Assembly (NCBI RefSeq): GCF_023913775.1
Contig: NZ_JAMXAX010000042.1
Coordinates: forward strand, 1 to 38,912
Direction of reading: 5' to 3'
Origin: Acidovorax facilis
GTDB lineage: Bacteria > Pseudomonadota > Gammaproteobacteria > Burkholderiales > Burkholderiaceae_C
Length of the DNA: 38,912 bases
The number at the start of each line of letters is the position of its first letter. Position 1 is the stretch's first letter. The translations under genes and the position numbers were made by a program. Shown here piece after piece: positions 6,495 through 15,570 of this stretch. The notes under the pieces were generated by a model. That model did no database searches. It worked only from the letters and a program-made list of their open reading frames with translations, and was not told where the DNA came from.

Positions 6495-8348
6495 ATGGCA
6501 TCTGATTTTTCTGCCGCATATTGGGAGCAAAACCCCGATGCGCTGCTGGTGCTGTCGCCTGAGGGGGTGGTGCTCAACTGGAACCCGGCTGCCGAAGCGA
6601 TCTTTGGCTATGCACCGGCAGAGGCTCAGGGCAGGCGCCTCATTGATCTCATTGTTCCCGAGAACCGGGCCCACGAAGAAGACGAGATCCGGGCCGAGGC
6701 CCTGCGGGGCCTGAGCAGCACCGTGCACGAGTCGGTGCGCCGCCGCAAGGATGGATCGCTCGTGCATGTCAACGTGTCCACCAAGGCCGTGCGCGACGAA
6801 GCTGGCCAGCTGCTGTACTTTCTGTCGAGCAAGAAGGATGTCACCCAGCTCAAGGTCCAGCGCGAGGCCAAGCTGCTGGAGGCGCGGTTCCGTGACCTGC
6901 TCGAATCCACACCCGACGCGATCGTGATGGTCAACGTGACAGGCCGCATCGTCCTGGTCAACTCCCAGGCCGAGCGCGTGTTTGGCTATGAAAGGACCGA
7001 ATTGCTAGGGCAGGCCGTGGAGGTGTTGTTGCCACACCGCTACCGCGGCGCGCACCTGGGGCACCGCAGCGGGTTCTTTGGGGCGCCGCGCACGCGCACC
7101 ATGGGTGCGGGGCTGGAGCTGCATGGCCTGCGCAAGGATGGTGGCGAGTTTCCAGTGGAGATCAGCCTGAGCCCGATCGACACCGAAGAAGGTGCGATGG
7201 TGATGAGCGCGATCCGAGACATCACCGACCGCAAGCGGGCCGACCAGAAGTTCAAGGACCTGCTCGAAGCCGCGCCGGACGCGATGGTCATCGTTGACCG
7301 CGACGGCCGCATCGTGCTCGTCAACTCGCAGGCCGTGAAACTGTTTGGCTGGAGCCGCAGCGAACTCCTGGGTCAGAAGATCGAGCTGCTGGTGCCAGAA
7401 CGCTTCAGCGGTCGGCACCCTGAGCACCGACGCGGCTTTTTTGCCGAACCACGCTCCCGCTCCATGGGGGCTGGCCTTGATCTGTATGGTTTGCGCAAGG
7501 ATGGTTCCGAGTTTCCAGTCGAGATCAGCCTGAGCCCGCTGGAGACGGAAGAAGGCCTGTTTGTCTCCAGTGCGATCCGCGATGTGACGGAGCGCAAGCG
7601 GATCGAGCGAGCCTTGCGCGACAAGAACCTGGAGCTTGAAAATGCCGCCTTGGTCAAAGACCGCTTCCTGGCCAGCATGTCCCACGAACTGCGAACCCCG
7701 CTGAACGCCATCATCGGTTTCACGGGCACCTTGCTCATGCAGCTGCCGGGGCCGCTCAACCCGGAGCAGGACAAGCAGTTGCGCATCGTGCAGACTGGGG
7801 CGCGGCATCTGCTTTCGCTCATCAACGACCTGCTCGATGTGGCCAAGCTCAGCGCCAACAAGGTGTCGCTCCACAAGGAGCTGCTTGACTGCCGCAGCAT
7901 TGTTGCCGAGGTCGCCGCCACGCTGGAGCCCGAGGCCGTGCGCAAGGGCCTGGTGTTTAGTGTGCATGCCCCCGCCCAGGCCGTGCAGTTGCACACCGAC
8001 CGCCGGGCCTTCAGCCAGATTCTGATCAATCTGGTGGGCAATGCCATCAAGTTCACGCCGCAGGGGCGTGTGGATGTGATGCTGGAGGAGACCTCGTCGG
8101 CCCAAGGGCGCACTGTGCAGGTTCAGGTGCGCGACACCGGGCCTGGCATTCCGCTGCAGGAGCAGTCGCGGCTTTTCGAGGCCTTCTCCCGGGTCGAAAG
8201 CGCCGACCGGCGTCACCACGAAGGCACCGGCCTGGGCCTGCACCTGAGCCGCAAGCTTGCCGAAGCGCTGGGGGGCAGTGTGGGGCTGGAGAGCGCCGAA
8301 GGGCAGGGCAGCACGTTCATTGTGGAGTTTCAGGAGACCAGCCCATGA
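6495..8348 (+). CDS. Soluble hybrid-type sensor histidine kinase with three PAS domains
   Basis: A 617-residue kinase that autophosphorylates a histidine and should pass the phosphate to a receiver. Three PAS domains come in order: about 5-125, 135-245 and 258-368. PAS2 and PAS3 are close copies (both have GLRKDG-EFPVEISLSP and MGAGL). Then come HisKA, with H397 in SMSHELRTPLNAI, and an ATPase domain with NLVGNAIKFT, DTGPGI and GTGLGL. No transmembrane segment is seen, so it senses an internal signal. The ATG at 6495 follows CAGGGAG; an in-frame ATG at 6471 is also possible. The stop overlaps the next start by ATGA, so kinase and receiver are translationally coupled. The input signal is unknown. 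Confidence 0.9.
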   Translation: MASDFSAAYWEQNPDALLVLSPEGVVLNWNPAAEAIFGYAPAEAQGRRLIDLIVPENRAHEEDEIRAEALRGLSSTVHESVRRRKDGSLVHVNVSTKAVRDEAGQLLYFLSSKKDVTQLKVQREAKLLEARFRDLLESTPDAIVMVNVTGRIVLVNSQAERVFGYERTELLGQAVEVLLPHRYRGAHLGHRSGFFGAPRTRTMGAGLELHGLRKDGGEFPVEISLSPIDTEEGAMVMSAIRDITDRKRADQKFKDLLEAAPDAMVIVDRDGRIVLVNSQAVKLFGWSRSELLGQKIELLVPERFSGRHPEHRRGFFAEPRSRSMGAGLDLYGLRKDGSEFPVEISLSPLETEEGLFVSSAIRDVTERKRIERALRDKNLELENAALVKDRFLASMSHELRTPLNAIIGFTGTLLMQLPGPLNPEQDKQLRIVQTGARHLLSLINDLLDVAKLSANKVSLHKELLDCRSIVAEVAATLEPEAVRKGLVFSVHAPAQAVQLHTDRRAFSQILINLVGNAIKFTPQGRVDVMLEETSSAQGRTVQVQVRDTGPGIPLQEQSRLFEAFSRVESADRRHHEGTGLGLHLSRKLAEALGGSVGLESAEGQGSTFIVEFQETSP

Positions 8349-8740
8349 AAGCCACCATCCTGGTCATCGAAGACGATGATGCCAGCCGGCAACTCGTCAC
8401 CTACCTGCTGGAAGCCGCGGGCCACCGTGTGCTGGCCGCCGAAAACGGCGCCCTGGGCCTGGGGCTGGCGCTGGCCGAGGGGCCCGACCTGATCCTGTGC
8501 GACCTGCAAATGCCGGTGATGAATGGCTATGAGGTGGCACAAAGCCTGCGCTCGCACCATGGGTGGCGTGTGGTGCCGCTGGTGGCTGTGACCGCTTTTT
8601 CGATGCCGGGTGACCGCGAAAAGGCCCTTGAGGTGGGTTTTGACGAGCACCTGTCCAAGCCCATCACGCCCGAAACCTTCGTGAGCCAAGTCGAGGCGTT
8701 TCTGGGTTCTTCATTCCACGCGCCGCCGGGCGCAGCCTGA
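8345..8740 (+). CDS. Stand-alone response regulator receiver (CheY-like)
   Basis: A 131-residue single receiver domain with no output domain. The acidic pocket is E9-D10-D11, the phospho-acceptor D53 (LILCDLQMP), the Thr/Ala switch VTAF and the conserved K105 (HLSKPI). It overlaps the upstream kinase by 4 bases and is followed 18 bases later by the large receiver-EAL protein. It most likely works as a phosphate shuttle or protein-binding switch between the two; that is inference from gene order. The short Ala/Pro/Gly tail is unremarkable. Confidence 0.9.
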   Translation: MKATILVIEDDDASRQLVTYLLEAAGHRVLAAENGALGLGLALAEGPDLILCDLQMPVMNGYEVAQSLRSHHGWRVVPLVAVTAFSMPGDREKALEVGFDEHLSKPITPETFVSQVEAFLGSSFHAPPGAA

Positions 8741-8758
8741 CGTTGGACCCCGGGTAGC

Positions 8759-11700
8759 ATGGCCAAGATCCTTGTTGTCGATGACCTGCCGGCCAACCGT
8801 GCGCTGGTGGTCACGCTCATCGGGCACAGTGGCCACCAGGCCCTGGAGGCCGCAGACGGTGCCGAGGCCCTCGCCCTGGTGCGTGCCGAGCGTCCCGATC
8901 TGGTGATCTCCGACATCCTGATGCCGACCATGGACGGGTACGAGTTTGTGCGCCAGCTGCGCACAGACCACCAGCTCGCCGCAACCCAGGTGATCTTCTA
9001 CAGCGCGCACTACCGCGAGCAAGAGGCCCGCAACCTGGCCCTGGCCTGTGGGGTGACGCAGGTGCTGGTGAAGCCCTGCGAGCCACAGGACATCACCTCG
9101 GCCATTGAGCAGGCCTTGTCGCAGGTGCCGCCGCAGCCCTTCCACCCGATGGAGCACAGTTTTCAGACCCGGCACCTGCAGCTCATGACGGACAAGCTCA
9201 CCGGCAACGTCGCCGAGCTGGAGGCCATGAACCGGCGTCTGGCGGCCCTGACCGACCTGAACCTGCAACTGGCCTCCGAGCGCGACCCGCAGGTGCTGCT
9301 GGCCAATGTATGCCGTGGCGCGCGCGAACTGGTGGGGGCGCAGTATGCGGTGCTGTGTGTGGTGCGCAAGCAAAGCGATGCCTCCATCGTGTGCACCAGC
9401 GGCATCGAACCTGCGCTGAGCGGGCTGCTGGACCTGCCCGTGGTATCGCACGGCCTATTGGGGCAATTGCGCGCCGCGCGCCGCTCTGAGCGGCTGGTCA
9501 ATGAAAGCGGTGCGCCGAGCGACATCGGCCTGCCTGCAGGCTACCCGCCGCTGCACACTGGCTTGATTGCGCCCATCACTTCGCTCTCGTTCTCCTATGG
9601 CTGGATCTGCCTGGCCAACAAGCAGGGGGAAGATGCGTTCACGGCCGACGATGAAAAAGTCCTGGCCGTCCTGGGCGCGCAGGTGGGCCGTATCTACGAA
9701 AACGGCAGCCTTTATATCGAGATCCAGAAGCATGCCGAGCAACTGCAGGTGGAAGTGTTCGAACGCCAGCGGGCCATGGACGCGCTGCGCGCCAGCAAAG
9801 CCAGCCTGCGAAGGGCGCAGGCACTGGCAAAAATCACCCATGTGATCAGCGGTGCTGATGGTGCTTTCGAGAGCTGGCTCGACACGCTGCCCGATATGCT
9901 GGGGCTGGGGGCCGATGCCATGCCCAAGTCCGCGCGCGAGTGGCTGGCGCTGGTACACCCGCAAGACCGCGACATGTTCCGCCAGCATGCGCTGCAGGCC
10001 GCACAGCAAGGCGCCCGCCTGGATTTCACCTACCGCCTGTTGCGCGCAGATGGCGAACTGCTGCATTTGCGCCAGGTGATGGAGCCCTTGGAGGATGAGG
10101 CTGGCCGGGGCGAGCAGGGCCGCTGGTTCAACACCATCCAGGATGTCACCCGGGAGAAACGCGCCGAGGAAGAGCTGCACGAAAGCGACCGCCGTTTCAA
10201 TGACATGCTCGACAAGGTCGAGATGATCTCGCTGATGCTCGACTGCGAAGGGCGCATCACCTATTGCAACGACTACCTGCTGCGCCTGACAGGCTGGGAG
10301 CGTGAAGAGATCGCTGGCCGCAACTGGTTTGACATGTTTGTGCCCCCTGAGATGGGCAATGTGCGCAGCGTGTTTGCCGATGTGCTGGCGGACCGGCCTT
10401 CGGCCTGGCACTACGACAACGAGATCCTCACCCGCTCGGGCGAGCGGCGCCTGGTGCACTGGAACAACACCGTGCTGCGCTCTGTGGGCGGACAGGTGAC
10501 GGGCGTGGCCGCGCTCGGTGAAGACATTACCGAGCGCCGTGAGGCCGAGCGCAAGATCAAGCGCCTGAACCGCGTGTACGCGATGCTCAGCGGCATCAAC
10601 ACCCTGATCGTGCGGGTGCGCGACCGCGAGGAACTGTTCCGCGAGGCGTGCCGCATTGCGGTGGAGCACGGCCATTTCCGCATCGCCTGGATAGGCCGCG
10701 TGGACCGCGCGGCGCAGCAGGTGGTGCCGGTGGGGCTGTCGGGCGTAGAGGCCGATTTTGTGCACAACATCCGCGACCGACTGGGTTTGTTTGACGTTCC
10801 CACACCGGGTGAAAGCCTCGCCGCCGCAGTGGTGCGCACTCGCAAGGCCGTGCTGTGCGACGACATCAGCGGCGACCCACGCGTGATGCTGCGCGATCAA
10901 CTGCGCCAACGGGGTGTGGCCAGCATTGCGGTACTGCCCATCCTGGTGGGCCAGGAGGTCGCCGCCACACTGGCCCTGCTGGCAGACGAGGTGGGCTTCT
11001 TCGACGAGGCCGAGATGAAGCTGCTGACAGAGTTGTCCGGCGACATCGGTTTTGCCCTGGACCACCTCGACAAGGAAGACCGGCTGAGCTACCTGGCCTA
11101 TTACGACGAAATCACCGGGCTGCCGAACCGCACCCTTTTTCTGGAGCGCACCGGCCAGCACCTGCGCCCGCGTGAGGGCACACGGCCTCTGATGGGTATT
11201 GCGCTGATGGATATCAGCCGCTTTCGCTTTGTCAATGACACACTGGGGCGGCAGATGGGCGACGAACTCCTCAAGCAGGTCGCGCAGCGGCTGCAGCACG
11301 CCAGCCGCGATGTGTACGACGTGGCACGCATTGGCATCAACAGCTTCGGCATCGCCGTGACCGACGCACGCGATGCGGGCGCGGTGGCCATGGCGGTGGA
11401 CTACCTCCTGCGCGCCTGTTTTGACACACCCTTTGCGCTGAGCGGCACCGAGCTGCGCATGGCCGCCAAGGCTGGCGTGGCCTTGTACCCCATGGATGGC
11501 GCTGATGCCGAAACGCTGCTGCGCAATGCGGAGGCCGCCGTCAACAAGGCCAAGGCATCGGCAGACAGCCTGCTGTTCTACATGTCGGAGATGAATACCC
11601 GCGTGGCCGAGGCCCTGGGCATGGAAGGCCGCCTGCGCGATGCCCTGGAGCGCGGGCAGTTTGTTCTGCACTACCAGCCCAAGCGGTGCCTGTCCACTGG

Positions 11701-12376
11701 TGCCCTGGCAGGCGCAGAAGCCCTGATCCGCTGGAACGACCCTGAGCGGGGGCTGGTGCCGCCGGGGCTTTTCATCCCCATCCTGGAGGAAACCGGCCTA
11801 ATCTACGACGTGGGGCGCTGGGCGCTTGGGCAGGCACTGGCAGACAACCAGCGCTGGCGGCAGGCCGGCCATGCGCCGTTGCGGGTGGCGGTCAACGTGT
11901 CGTTTCTGCAGCTGCGCCACCGCAGCTTCGTGGCCGAGGTGCGCGAGGCGCTGGCCTTTGACCCGGCCGCAGGGGCCGGGCTGGAGCTGGAGATCACCGA
12001 GAGCATGGTCATGGAGGATGTGGAGCACAGCCGTAGCAGCCTGCACGCCCTGCGCGAGATGGGCATCACGATTGCCATTGATGACTTCGGAACCGGGTTC
12101 TCATCACTGAGCTACCTGGCCACGCTGCCCGCTGACACCCTCAAGATCGACCGCTCTTTCATCATGGGGATGGACACCGGACCGCAAGGGCAGGCGCTGG
12201 TCTCCGCCATCATCAACATGGGGCACTCGCTGGGGCTCAAGGTGGTTGCCGAAGGCGTAGAAACTGACGAACAATGCGGCCGGCTCGCGCTGCTGGGCTG
12301 TGACGAAATCCAGGGCTACCTGCTCAGCAGGCCGGTGGCCGCCGAGGTGTTTGAAGCCCGCTTCCTAGCTTCCTAG
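8759..12376 (+). CDS. Receiver-GAF-PAS-PAS-GAF-GGDEF(degenerate)-EAL signalling protein
   Basis: A 1205-residue cytoplasmic protein predicted to hydrolyse cyclic di-GMP under control of phosphorylation. Domains in order: receiver 1-120 (D52, K105), a coiled linker, GAF about 175-325, PAS 340-465, PAS 475-597, GAF 610-765, GGDEF-like 775-935, EAL 945-1195. The GGDEF signature is replaced by G-I-N-S-F (859-863), so cyclase activity should be absent; it may still bind GTP. The EAL side looks complete: E987 (EALIRW), NVS, EITES, AIDDFGTG, LKIDRSF, AEGVET and EIQGYL. It is third in the kinase-receiver operon. The start follows the preceding stop by 18 bases. Expected effect: lowering c-di-GMP when the kinase is active, or the reverse. 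Confidence 0.9.
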   Translation: MAKILVVDDLPANRALVVTLIGHSGHQALEAADGAEALALVRAERPDLVISDILMPTMDGYEFVRQLRTDHQLAATQVIFYSAHYREQEARNLALACGVTQVLVKPCEPQDITSAIEQALSQVPPQPFHPMEHSFQTRHLQLMTDKLTGNVAELEAMNRRLAALTDLNLQLASERDPQVLLANVCRGARELVGAQYAVLCVVRKQSDASIVCTSGIEPALSGLLDLPVVSHGLLGQLRAARRSERLVNESGAPSDIGLPAGYPPLHTGLIAPITSLSFSYGWICLANKQGEDAFTADDEKVLAVLGAQVGRIYENGSLYIEIQKHAEQLQVEVFERQRAMDALRASKASLRRAQALAKITHVISGADGAFESWLDTLPDMLGLGADAMPKSAREWLALVHPQDRDMFRQHALQAAQQGARLDFTYRLLRADGELLHLRQVMEPLEDEAGRGEQGRWFNTIQDVTREKRAEEELHESDRRFNDMLDKVEMISLMLDCEGRITYCNDYLLRLTGWEREEIAGRNWFDMFVPPEMGNVRSVFADVLADRPSAWHYDNEILTRSGERRLVHWNNTVLRSVGGQVTGVAALGEDITERREAERKIKRLNRVYAMLSGINTLIVRVRDREELFREACRIAVEHGHFRIAWIGRVDRAAQQVVPVGLSGVEADFVHNIRDRLGLFDVPTPGESLAAAVVRTRKAVLCDDISGDPRVMLRDQLRQRGVASIAVLPILVGQEVAATLALLADEVGFFDEAEMKLLTELSGDIGFALDHLDKEDRLSYLAYYDEITGLPNRTLFLERTGQHLRPREGTRPLMGIALMDISRFRFVNDTLGRQMGDELLKQVAQRLQHASRDVYDVARIGINSFGIAVTDARDAGAVAMAVDYLLRACFDTPFALSGTELRMAAKAGVALYPMDGADAETLLRNAEAAVNKAKASADSLLFYMSEMNTRVAEALGMEGRLRDALERGQFVLHYQPKRCLSTGALAGAEALIRWNDPERGLVPPGLFIPILEETGLIYDVGRWALGQALADNQRWRQAGHAPLRVAVNVSFLQLRHRSFVAEVREALAFDPAAGAGLELEITESMVMEDVEHSRSSLHALREMGITIAIDDFGTGFSSLSYLATLPADTLKIDRSFIMGMDTGPQGQALVSAIINMGHSLGLKVVAEGVETDEQCGRLALLGCDEIQGYLLSRPVAAEVFEARFLAS

Positions 12377-12475
12377 TCCACTGAATCCGAGAAATCGGCG
12401 GTGCGCCGGGGCTGCGGCGGGTGATGCACTGGCGAGGCGCTACGCCCAATGCAGAGCAATCGCAGCGGAGGCACA

Positions 12476-12538
12476 GCTATTGTTTTGATAGCCTCTAGTG
12501 CTTGATAGATAAGCGCTAGAGCCAATTTTCATTGAGAT
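12476..12538 (+). repeat. Dispersed palindromic repeat, copy D
   Basis: GCTATTGTTTTGATAGC, then AGTGCTTGATAGATAAGCGCT, then AGAGCCAATTTTC. It lies between the convergent EAL and amidotransferase genes, ending one base before the amidotransferase stop codon, where its stem-loop may act as a 3' border. Confidence 0.7.
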
Positions 12539-12539
12539 T

Positions 12540-13289
12540 TCAAGCGGCGGCCGCTGCCGCCAGCTGCGCAAAACGTGCCAGCAGGCTGGCCGATTCTGGC
12601 GTGGCCTGTACACCTTGCTCCAGCGCTGCCACATCCATGCCCGCGCGTTGCAGAGCAGGCGCAAAACACGCCACGTAGTCGCGCATCACCGAATCGCTGA
12701 ACTCGGGGTGAAACTGCACGCCCCAGGCACAGGGGCCGACGCGGAACGCGTGGTGCGGCTCGTGGGCGTTGGCGGCCAGCGCCACGGCACCAGGGGGCAG
12801 GCGCCGCACCGTTTGCTCGTGCACCACCTGGGCGCCAAAGCGGGCTGGCAGGTGGCCCAGCAGGGCGTCGCCCTCGGCACCGGCCAGGCGCTGCACGGCC
12901 ACGGTGCCTATCTCCAGCCCGGTGGGGTGGCGCGCCACCTCGCCGCCCAGCGCGTGGGCCAGCAGCTGATGGCCGTAGCAGATGCCCAGCACGGGCACCC
13001 GGGCCGCCACCACGCTGGCCAGCCATGCGGCGGTGCGCTCGCTCCAGGGTTCGCGGTCGGTCACCATGGCGGGGGAGCCGGTTACCACCACGCCCGCTAT
13101 CTGGCCGGGCTCTGGCCATGCGGTGGCGGTGCGGGCGTCCAGTGTCTGCAGCGCCAGCTGCGTGCTGGCGGGGGCTTGGTTCAGGCCGCCCGCAATCCAG
13201 TCTTCAAAGTCGCCATGCCGGGCCCGTTGGGCGGGCAGGGTGTCGCCGGTCTTGATGATCCAGAGGGTGCGGGAGGGTGTCGCTGTCAT
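12540..13289 (-). CDS. Class I glutamine amidotransferase-like protein
   Basis: A 249-residue cytoplasmic protein with the class I (GuaA-like) amidotransferase fold, which releases ammonia from glutamine or hydrolyses gamma-glutamyl bonds. The catalytic triad is visible: C104 in the nucleophile elbow VLGICYGHQLL, H194 and E196 in WGVQFHPEF. There is no synthetase domain, so it is not GMP synthase. Its ATG overlaps the stop of the ABC ATPase gene (ATGA, 13286-13289), making it the last gene of the metallophore-type operon. That linkage suggests a role in handling the imported compound, such as cleaving or amidating it, but the substrate is unknown. The Ala-rich C-terminus is ordinary. Confidence 0.85.
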   Translation of the reverse strand: MTATPSRTLWIIKTGDTLPAQRARHGDFEDWIAGGLNQAPASTQLALQTLDARTATAWPEPGQIAGVVVTGSPAMVTDREPWSERTAAWLASVVAARVPVLGICYGHQLLAHALGGEVARHPTGLEIGTVAVQRLAGAEGDALLGHLPARFGAQVVHEQTVRRLPPGAVALAANAHEPHHAFRVGPCAWGVQFHPEFSDSVMRDYVACFAPALQRAGMDVAALEQGVQATPESASLLARFAQLAAAAAA

Positions 13290-14731
13290 GCGGCGAGCAT
13301 AGCGGCGGTGGGCTGATCGCTGCTTGCAAAGTCCAGCGTGCGCGTGCCCACGGCGGCGGCCAGGTGCGGGTCGTGGGTCACCAGCATCAGCGCGGCGCCG
13401 GTGTCTTGCACCGCGTGCAGCAGCACCTGGATGGCCTCCTGCTGCGTGATCGGGTCCAGGCGCGAGGTGGGCTCGTCCGCAAACAGCAGCGCCGGTTGCG
13501 CCACCAGCACGCGTGCCAGCGCAATGCGCTGCAGCTCGCCGCCCGACACCTGGTCGGGCTTGCGCGCCAGCAGGTCCTCGGGCACGCGCAGTTGGGCCAG
13601 GCGCTGCTGCACCGCCTTCCAGTCGCAGCGGTGCAGGCGGGCGGCATCGCGCAGCGACTGGGCCAGGCTGATGTGCGGAGCAAACGAACTGACCGGGTCC
13701 TGGTACAGCTTTTGGAACGCATGCGGGCGCAGCCGGGCGCTGCGCTCCACACGGCCTGTGTCGGGCGCCACCAGGCCCAGCAGCACATTGCCCAGTGTGC
13801 TTTTGCCGGTGCCGCTGGGGCCTTGCACGGCGATGCGTTCACCGCTGTGCAGTTCCAGGTCCAGCGGCGCAAACAGCTTCTGCGCACCATAGGCTTTGGA
13901 GATGCCGCGCGCCTGTACGACGGACTCGCCCAGCGTGGGCTCGGCAAATGGCCGCCAGTGGGCCGGGTCGGCCTGCAGCAACTGGCGGGTAAAGGCGTGC
14001 TGCGGCGCAGCGGCCACGGTGTGGATGTCGCCTTGCTCCACCGCCTGCCCGTGGCGCAGCACAATGACCTGGCCGCCCAGCGCCTGCGCTACCTGCATGT
14101 CGTGCGTGATGGTGAGCAGGCAGCCGCCTGCCTGCAGCACGCCCTGGAACAACTCCACCATGCGGCCGCGCCAATGCGCGTCCAGGCCCTTGGTGGGCTC
14201 GTCCACCATCAGCACCGGCGCGCCTCCGGCCAGGGTGATGGCGGCCACCGCGCGCTGGGCCATGCCGCCCGACAGTTGCCAGGGGTAGTGGCTGCCTGCG
14301 CCGCCCAGGCCCGCAGCGCCCAGCACCTGTTCGGCCTGTGTGCTGGCGGCGCTGGGGGGCTGCTGGTGCAGCAGGCGGTACACCTCGGCCAGCTGCGGTG
14401 CCACGCGGGCCAGCGGGTTGAGTGCCAGCGAGGGCTCCTGCGGCAGCAGCGCCAGCTTGCGGCCCCACAGGGCGCGGCGCGCGGCGGCGTCCTGGGCGCG
14501 GGTGGTGGCGCCATCCAGCGTGATCTGGCCCGTGGCCTGCAGCGCAGGCGGCAGGTTGCCCATGATGGTCTGGGCCAGCAGCGACTTGCCCGCGCCGCTT
14601 TCGCCCACCAGGGTCAGCGCTTCGCCCGCACGCAGGGTGAAGCTGATGTCGCGCAGCAGCCGCTTGCCGCCCACCTGGATGCCCAGGCCCTCCACGACCA
14701 GCAGGGCGTCGGATTTCAAAGGCGTGGTCAT
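13286..14731 (-). CDS. ABC transporter ATPase, two nucleotide-binding domains fused (Dpp/Nik type)
   Basis: A 481-residue cytoplasmic ATPase that powers the two permeases encoded upstream. The first half has Walker A GESGAGKS, signature LSGGMAQR, Walker B VLMVDEP and THD; the second half has GPSGTGKS, VSGGELQR, LLFADEPTS and THD. The arrangement corresponds to DppD/NikD plus DppF/NikE fused in one chain. The ATG at 14731 gives a family-like start (MTTPLKSDALLVVEGL) and overlaps the permease stop by ATGA; the longer frame upstream overlaps the permease gene. Substrate class (peptide, nickel or metallophore) cannot be read from the ATPase itself; the adjacent TonB receptor favours a metal chelate. 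Confidence 0.92.
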   Translation of the reverse strand: MTTPLKSDALLVVEGLGIQVGGKRLLRDISFTLRAGEALTLVGESGAGKSLLAQTIMGNLPPALQATGQITLDGATTRAQDAAARRALWGRKLALLPQEPSLALNPLARVAPQLAEVYRLLHQQPPSAASTQAEQVLGAAGLGGAGSHYPWQLSGGMAQRAVAAITLAGGAPVLMVDEPTKGLDAHWRGRMVELFQGVLQAGGCLLTITHDMQVAQALGGQVIVLRHGQAVEQGDIHTVAAAPQHAFTRQLLQADPAHWRPFAEPTLGESVVQARGISKAYGAQKLFAPLDLELHSGERIAVQGPSGTGKSTLGNVLLGLVAPDTGRVERSARLRPHAFQKLYQDPVSSFAPHISLAQSLRDAARLHRCDWKAVQQRLAQLRVPEDLLARKPDQVSGGELQRIALARVLVAQPALLFADEPTSRLDPITQQEAIQVLLHAVQDTGAALMLVTHDPHLAAAVGTRTLDFASSDQPTAAMLAA

Positions 14732-15570
14732 GCGGTCTCCCGGTCGGGGTTGAGCAGCATCATCGCGGCCACCAGCCACACCAGCAGGGCGGTGGGGGCG
14801 GCAATGAGCCACGGGGCTTCTTCGTAGTAGGGCATGGCCTCGGTCATCATCAGTCCCAGCTCGGGCGTGGGCGGCTGCATGCCCACACCCACAAAACCCA
14901 GCGCGGCCAGCGCCAGCACGGCTTGCGATGTGGTGAAGGCCAGCAGCGTGCCCAGCGTAGGCGCCAGCGCGGGCAGCAGGTGGCGGCGCAGCACATAGCC
15001 GCGCCCAAAACCCAGCAGGCGCGATGCCTGCACCGCATCACCCGCCAGCACGGGCCGGGCCACCGCACGGCTCACGCGGAAGTACTCCACCCACAGCGCA
15101 GCCGACAGGCCCGCATACAGCGCCCACAGCGCGCCGGGAGCCAGGGCGGCCACCAGCAGCACCAGCAGCAGGCCGGGGATGGCGAGCACCGAGTCCGACA
15201 GCATGAGCAGCGCTCGCTCGGTGCGCCCGCCGCGCCACGCGGCGGTGATGCCCAGCAGCGTGCCGGGCACGGCGGCGCTCACGGCCGCCAGCAGCGCCAT
15301 GCCCAGCGACAGCTGCGCCGCATGCGCCAGCCGCGCTAGCGCCGAGCGGCCCAGCACATCGGTGCCCAACCAGTGCTGGGCGCTGGGGGGCGCCAGGGTG
15401 TTGCGCAGGTCTTGCACCACCGGGCTGGCACCCACCAGCCAGGGGCCGAGCAGGGCAAACAGCGTCAGCAGGCCGAGCAAAGCAATGCCCAGCACGGTGC
15501 GAACAGGCCAGCGGGGCCGGTCGATCACGATGTCAGCGGAGGGATGCAGGGTGGAAGGCACGGCACTCAT
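14728..15570 (-). CDS. ABC transporter permease, DppC/NikC type
   Basis: A 280-residue inner-membrane permease. It has the DppC/NikC features: an N-terminal hydrophobic segment (about 27-47), the HWLGTDVLGRSALARL motif after it, and about five further hydrophobic segments. The EAA-loop region runs around ASRLLGFGRGYVLRRHLLPA, and FVGVGMQPPTPELGLMM follows. The ATG at 15570 is used rather than an upstream start lying inside the previous gene; it overlaps the DppB-type permease stop by ATGA. With the other permease it forms the transmembrane channel. Confidence 0.92.
   Translation of the reverse strand: MSAVPSTLHPSADIVIDRPRWPVRTVLGIALLGLLTLFALLGPWLVGASPVVQDLRNTLAPPSAQHWLGTDVLGRSALARLAHAAQLSLGMALLAAVSAAVPGTLLGITAAWRGGRTERALLMLSDSVLAIPGLLLVLLVAALAPGALWALYAGLSAALWVEYFRVSRAVARPVLAGDAVQASRLLGFGRGYVLRRHLLPALAPTLGTLLAFTTSQAVLALAALGFVGVGMQPPTPELGLMMTEAMPYYEEAPWLIAAPTALLVWLVAAMMLLNPDRETA

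Noticed and set aside
12600..13289. GMP synthase (guaA)
   Set aside because: Only the amidotransferase domain is present; the ATP-pyrophosphatase domain is missing and the gene belongs to a transport operon.
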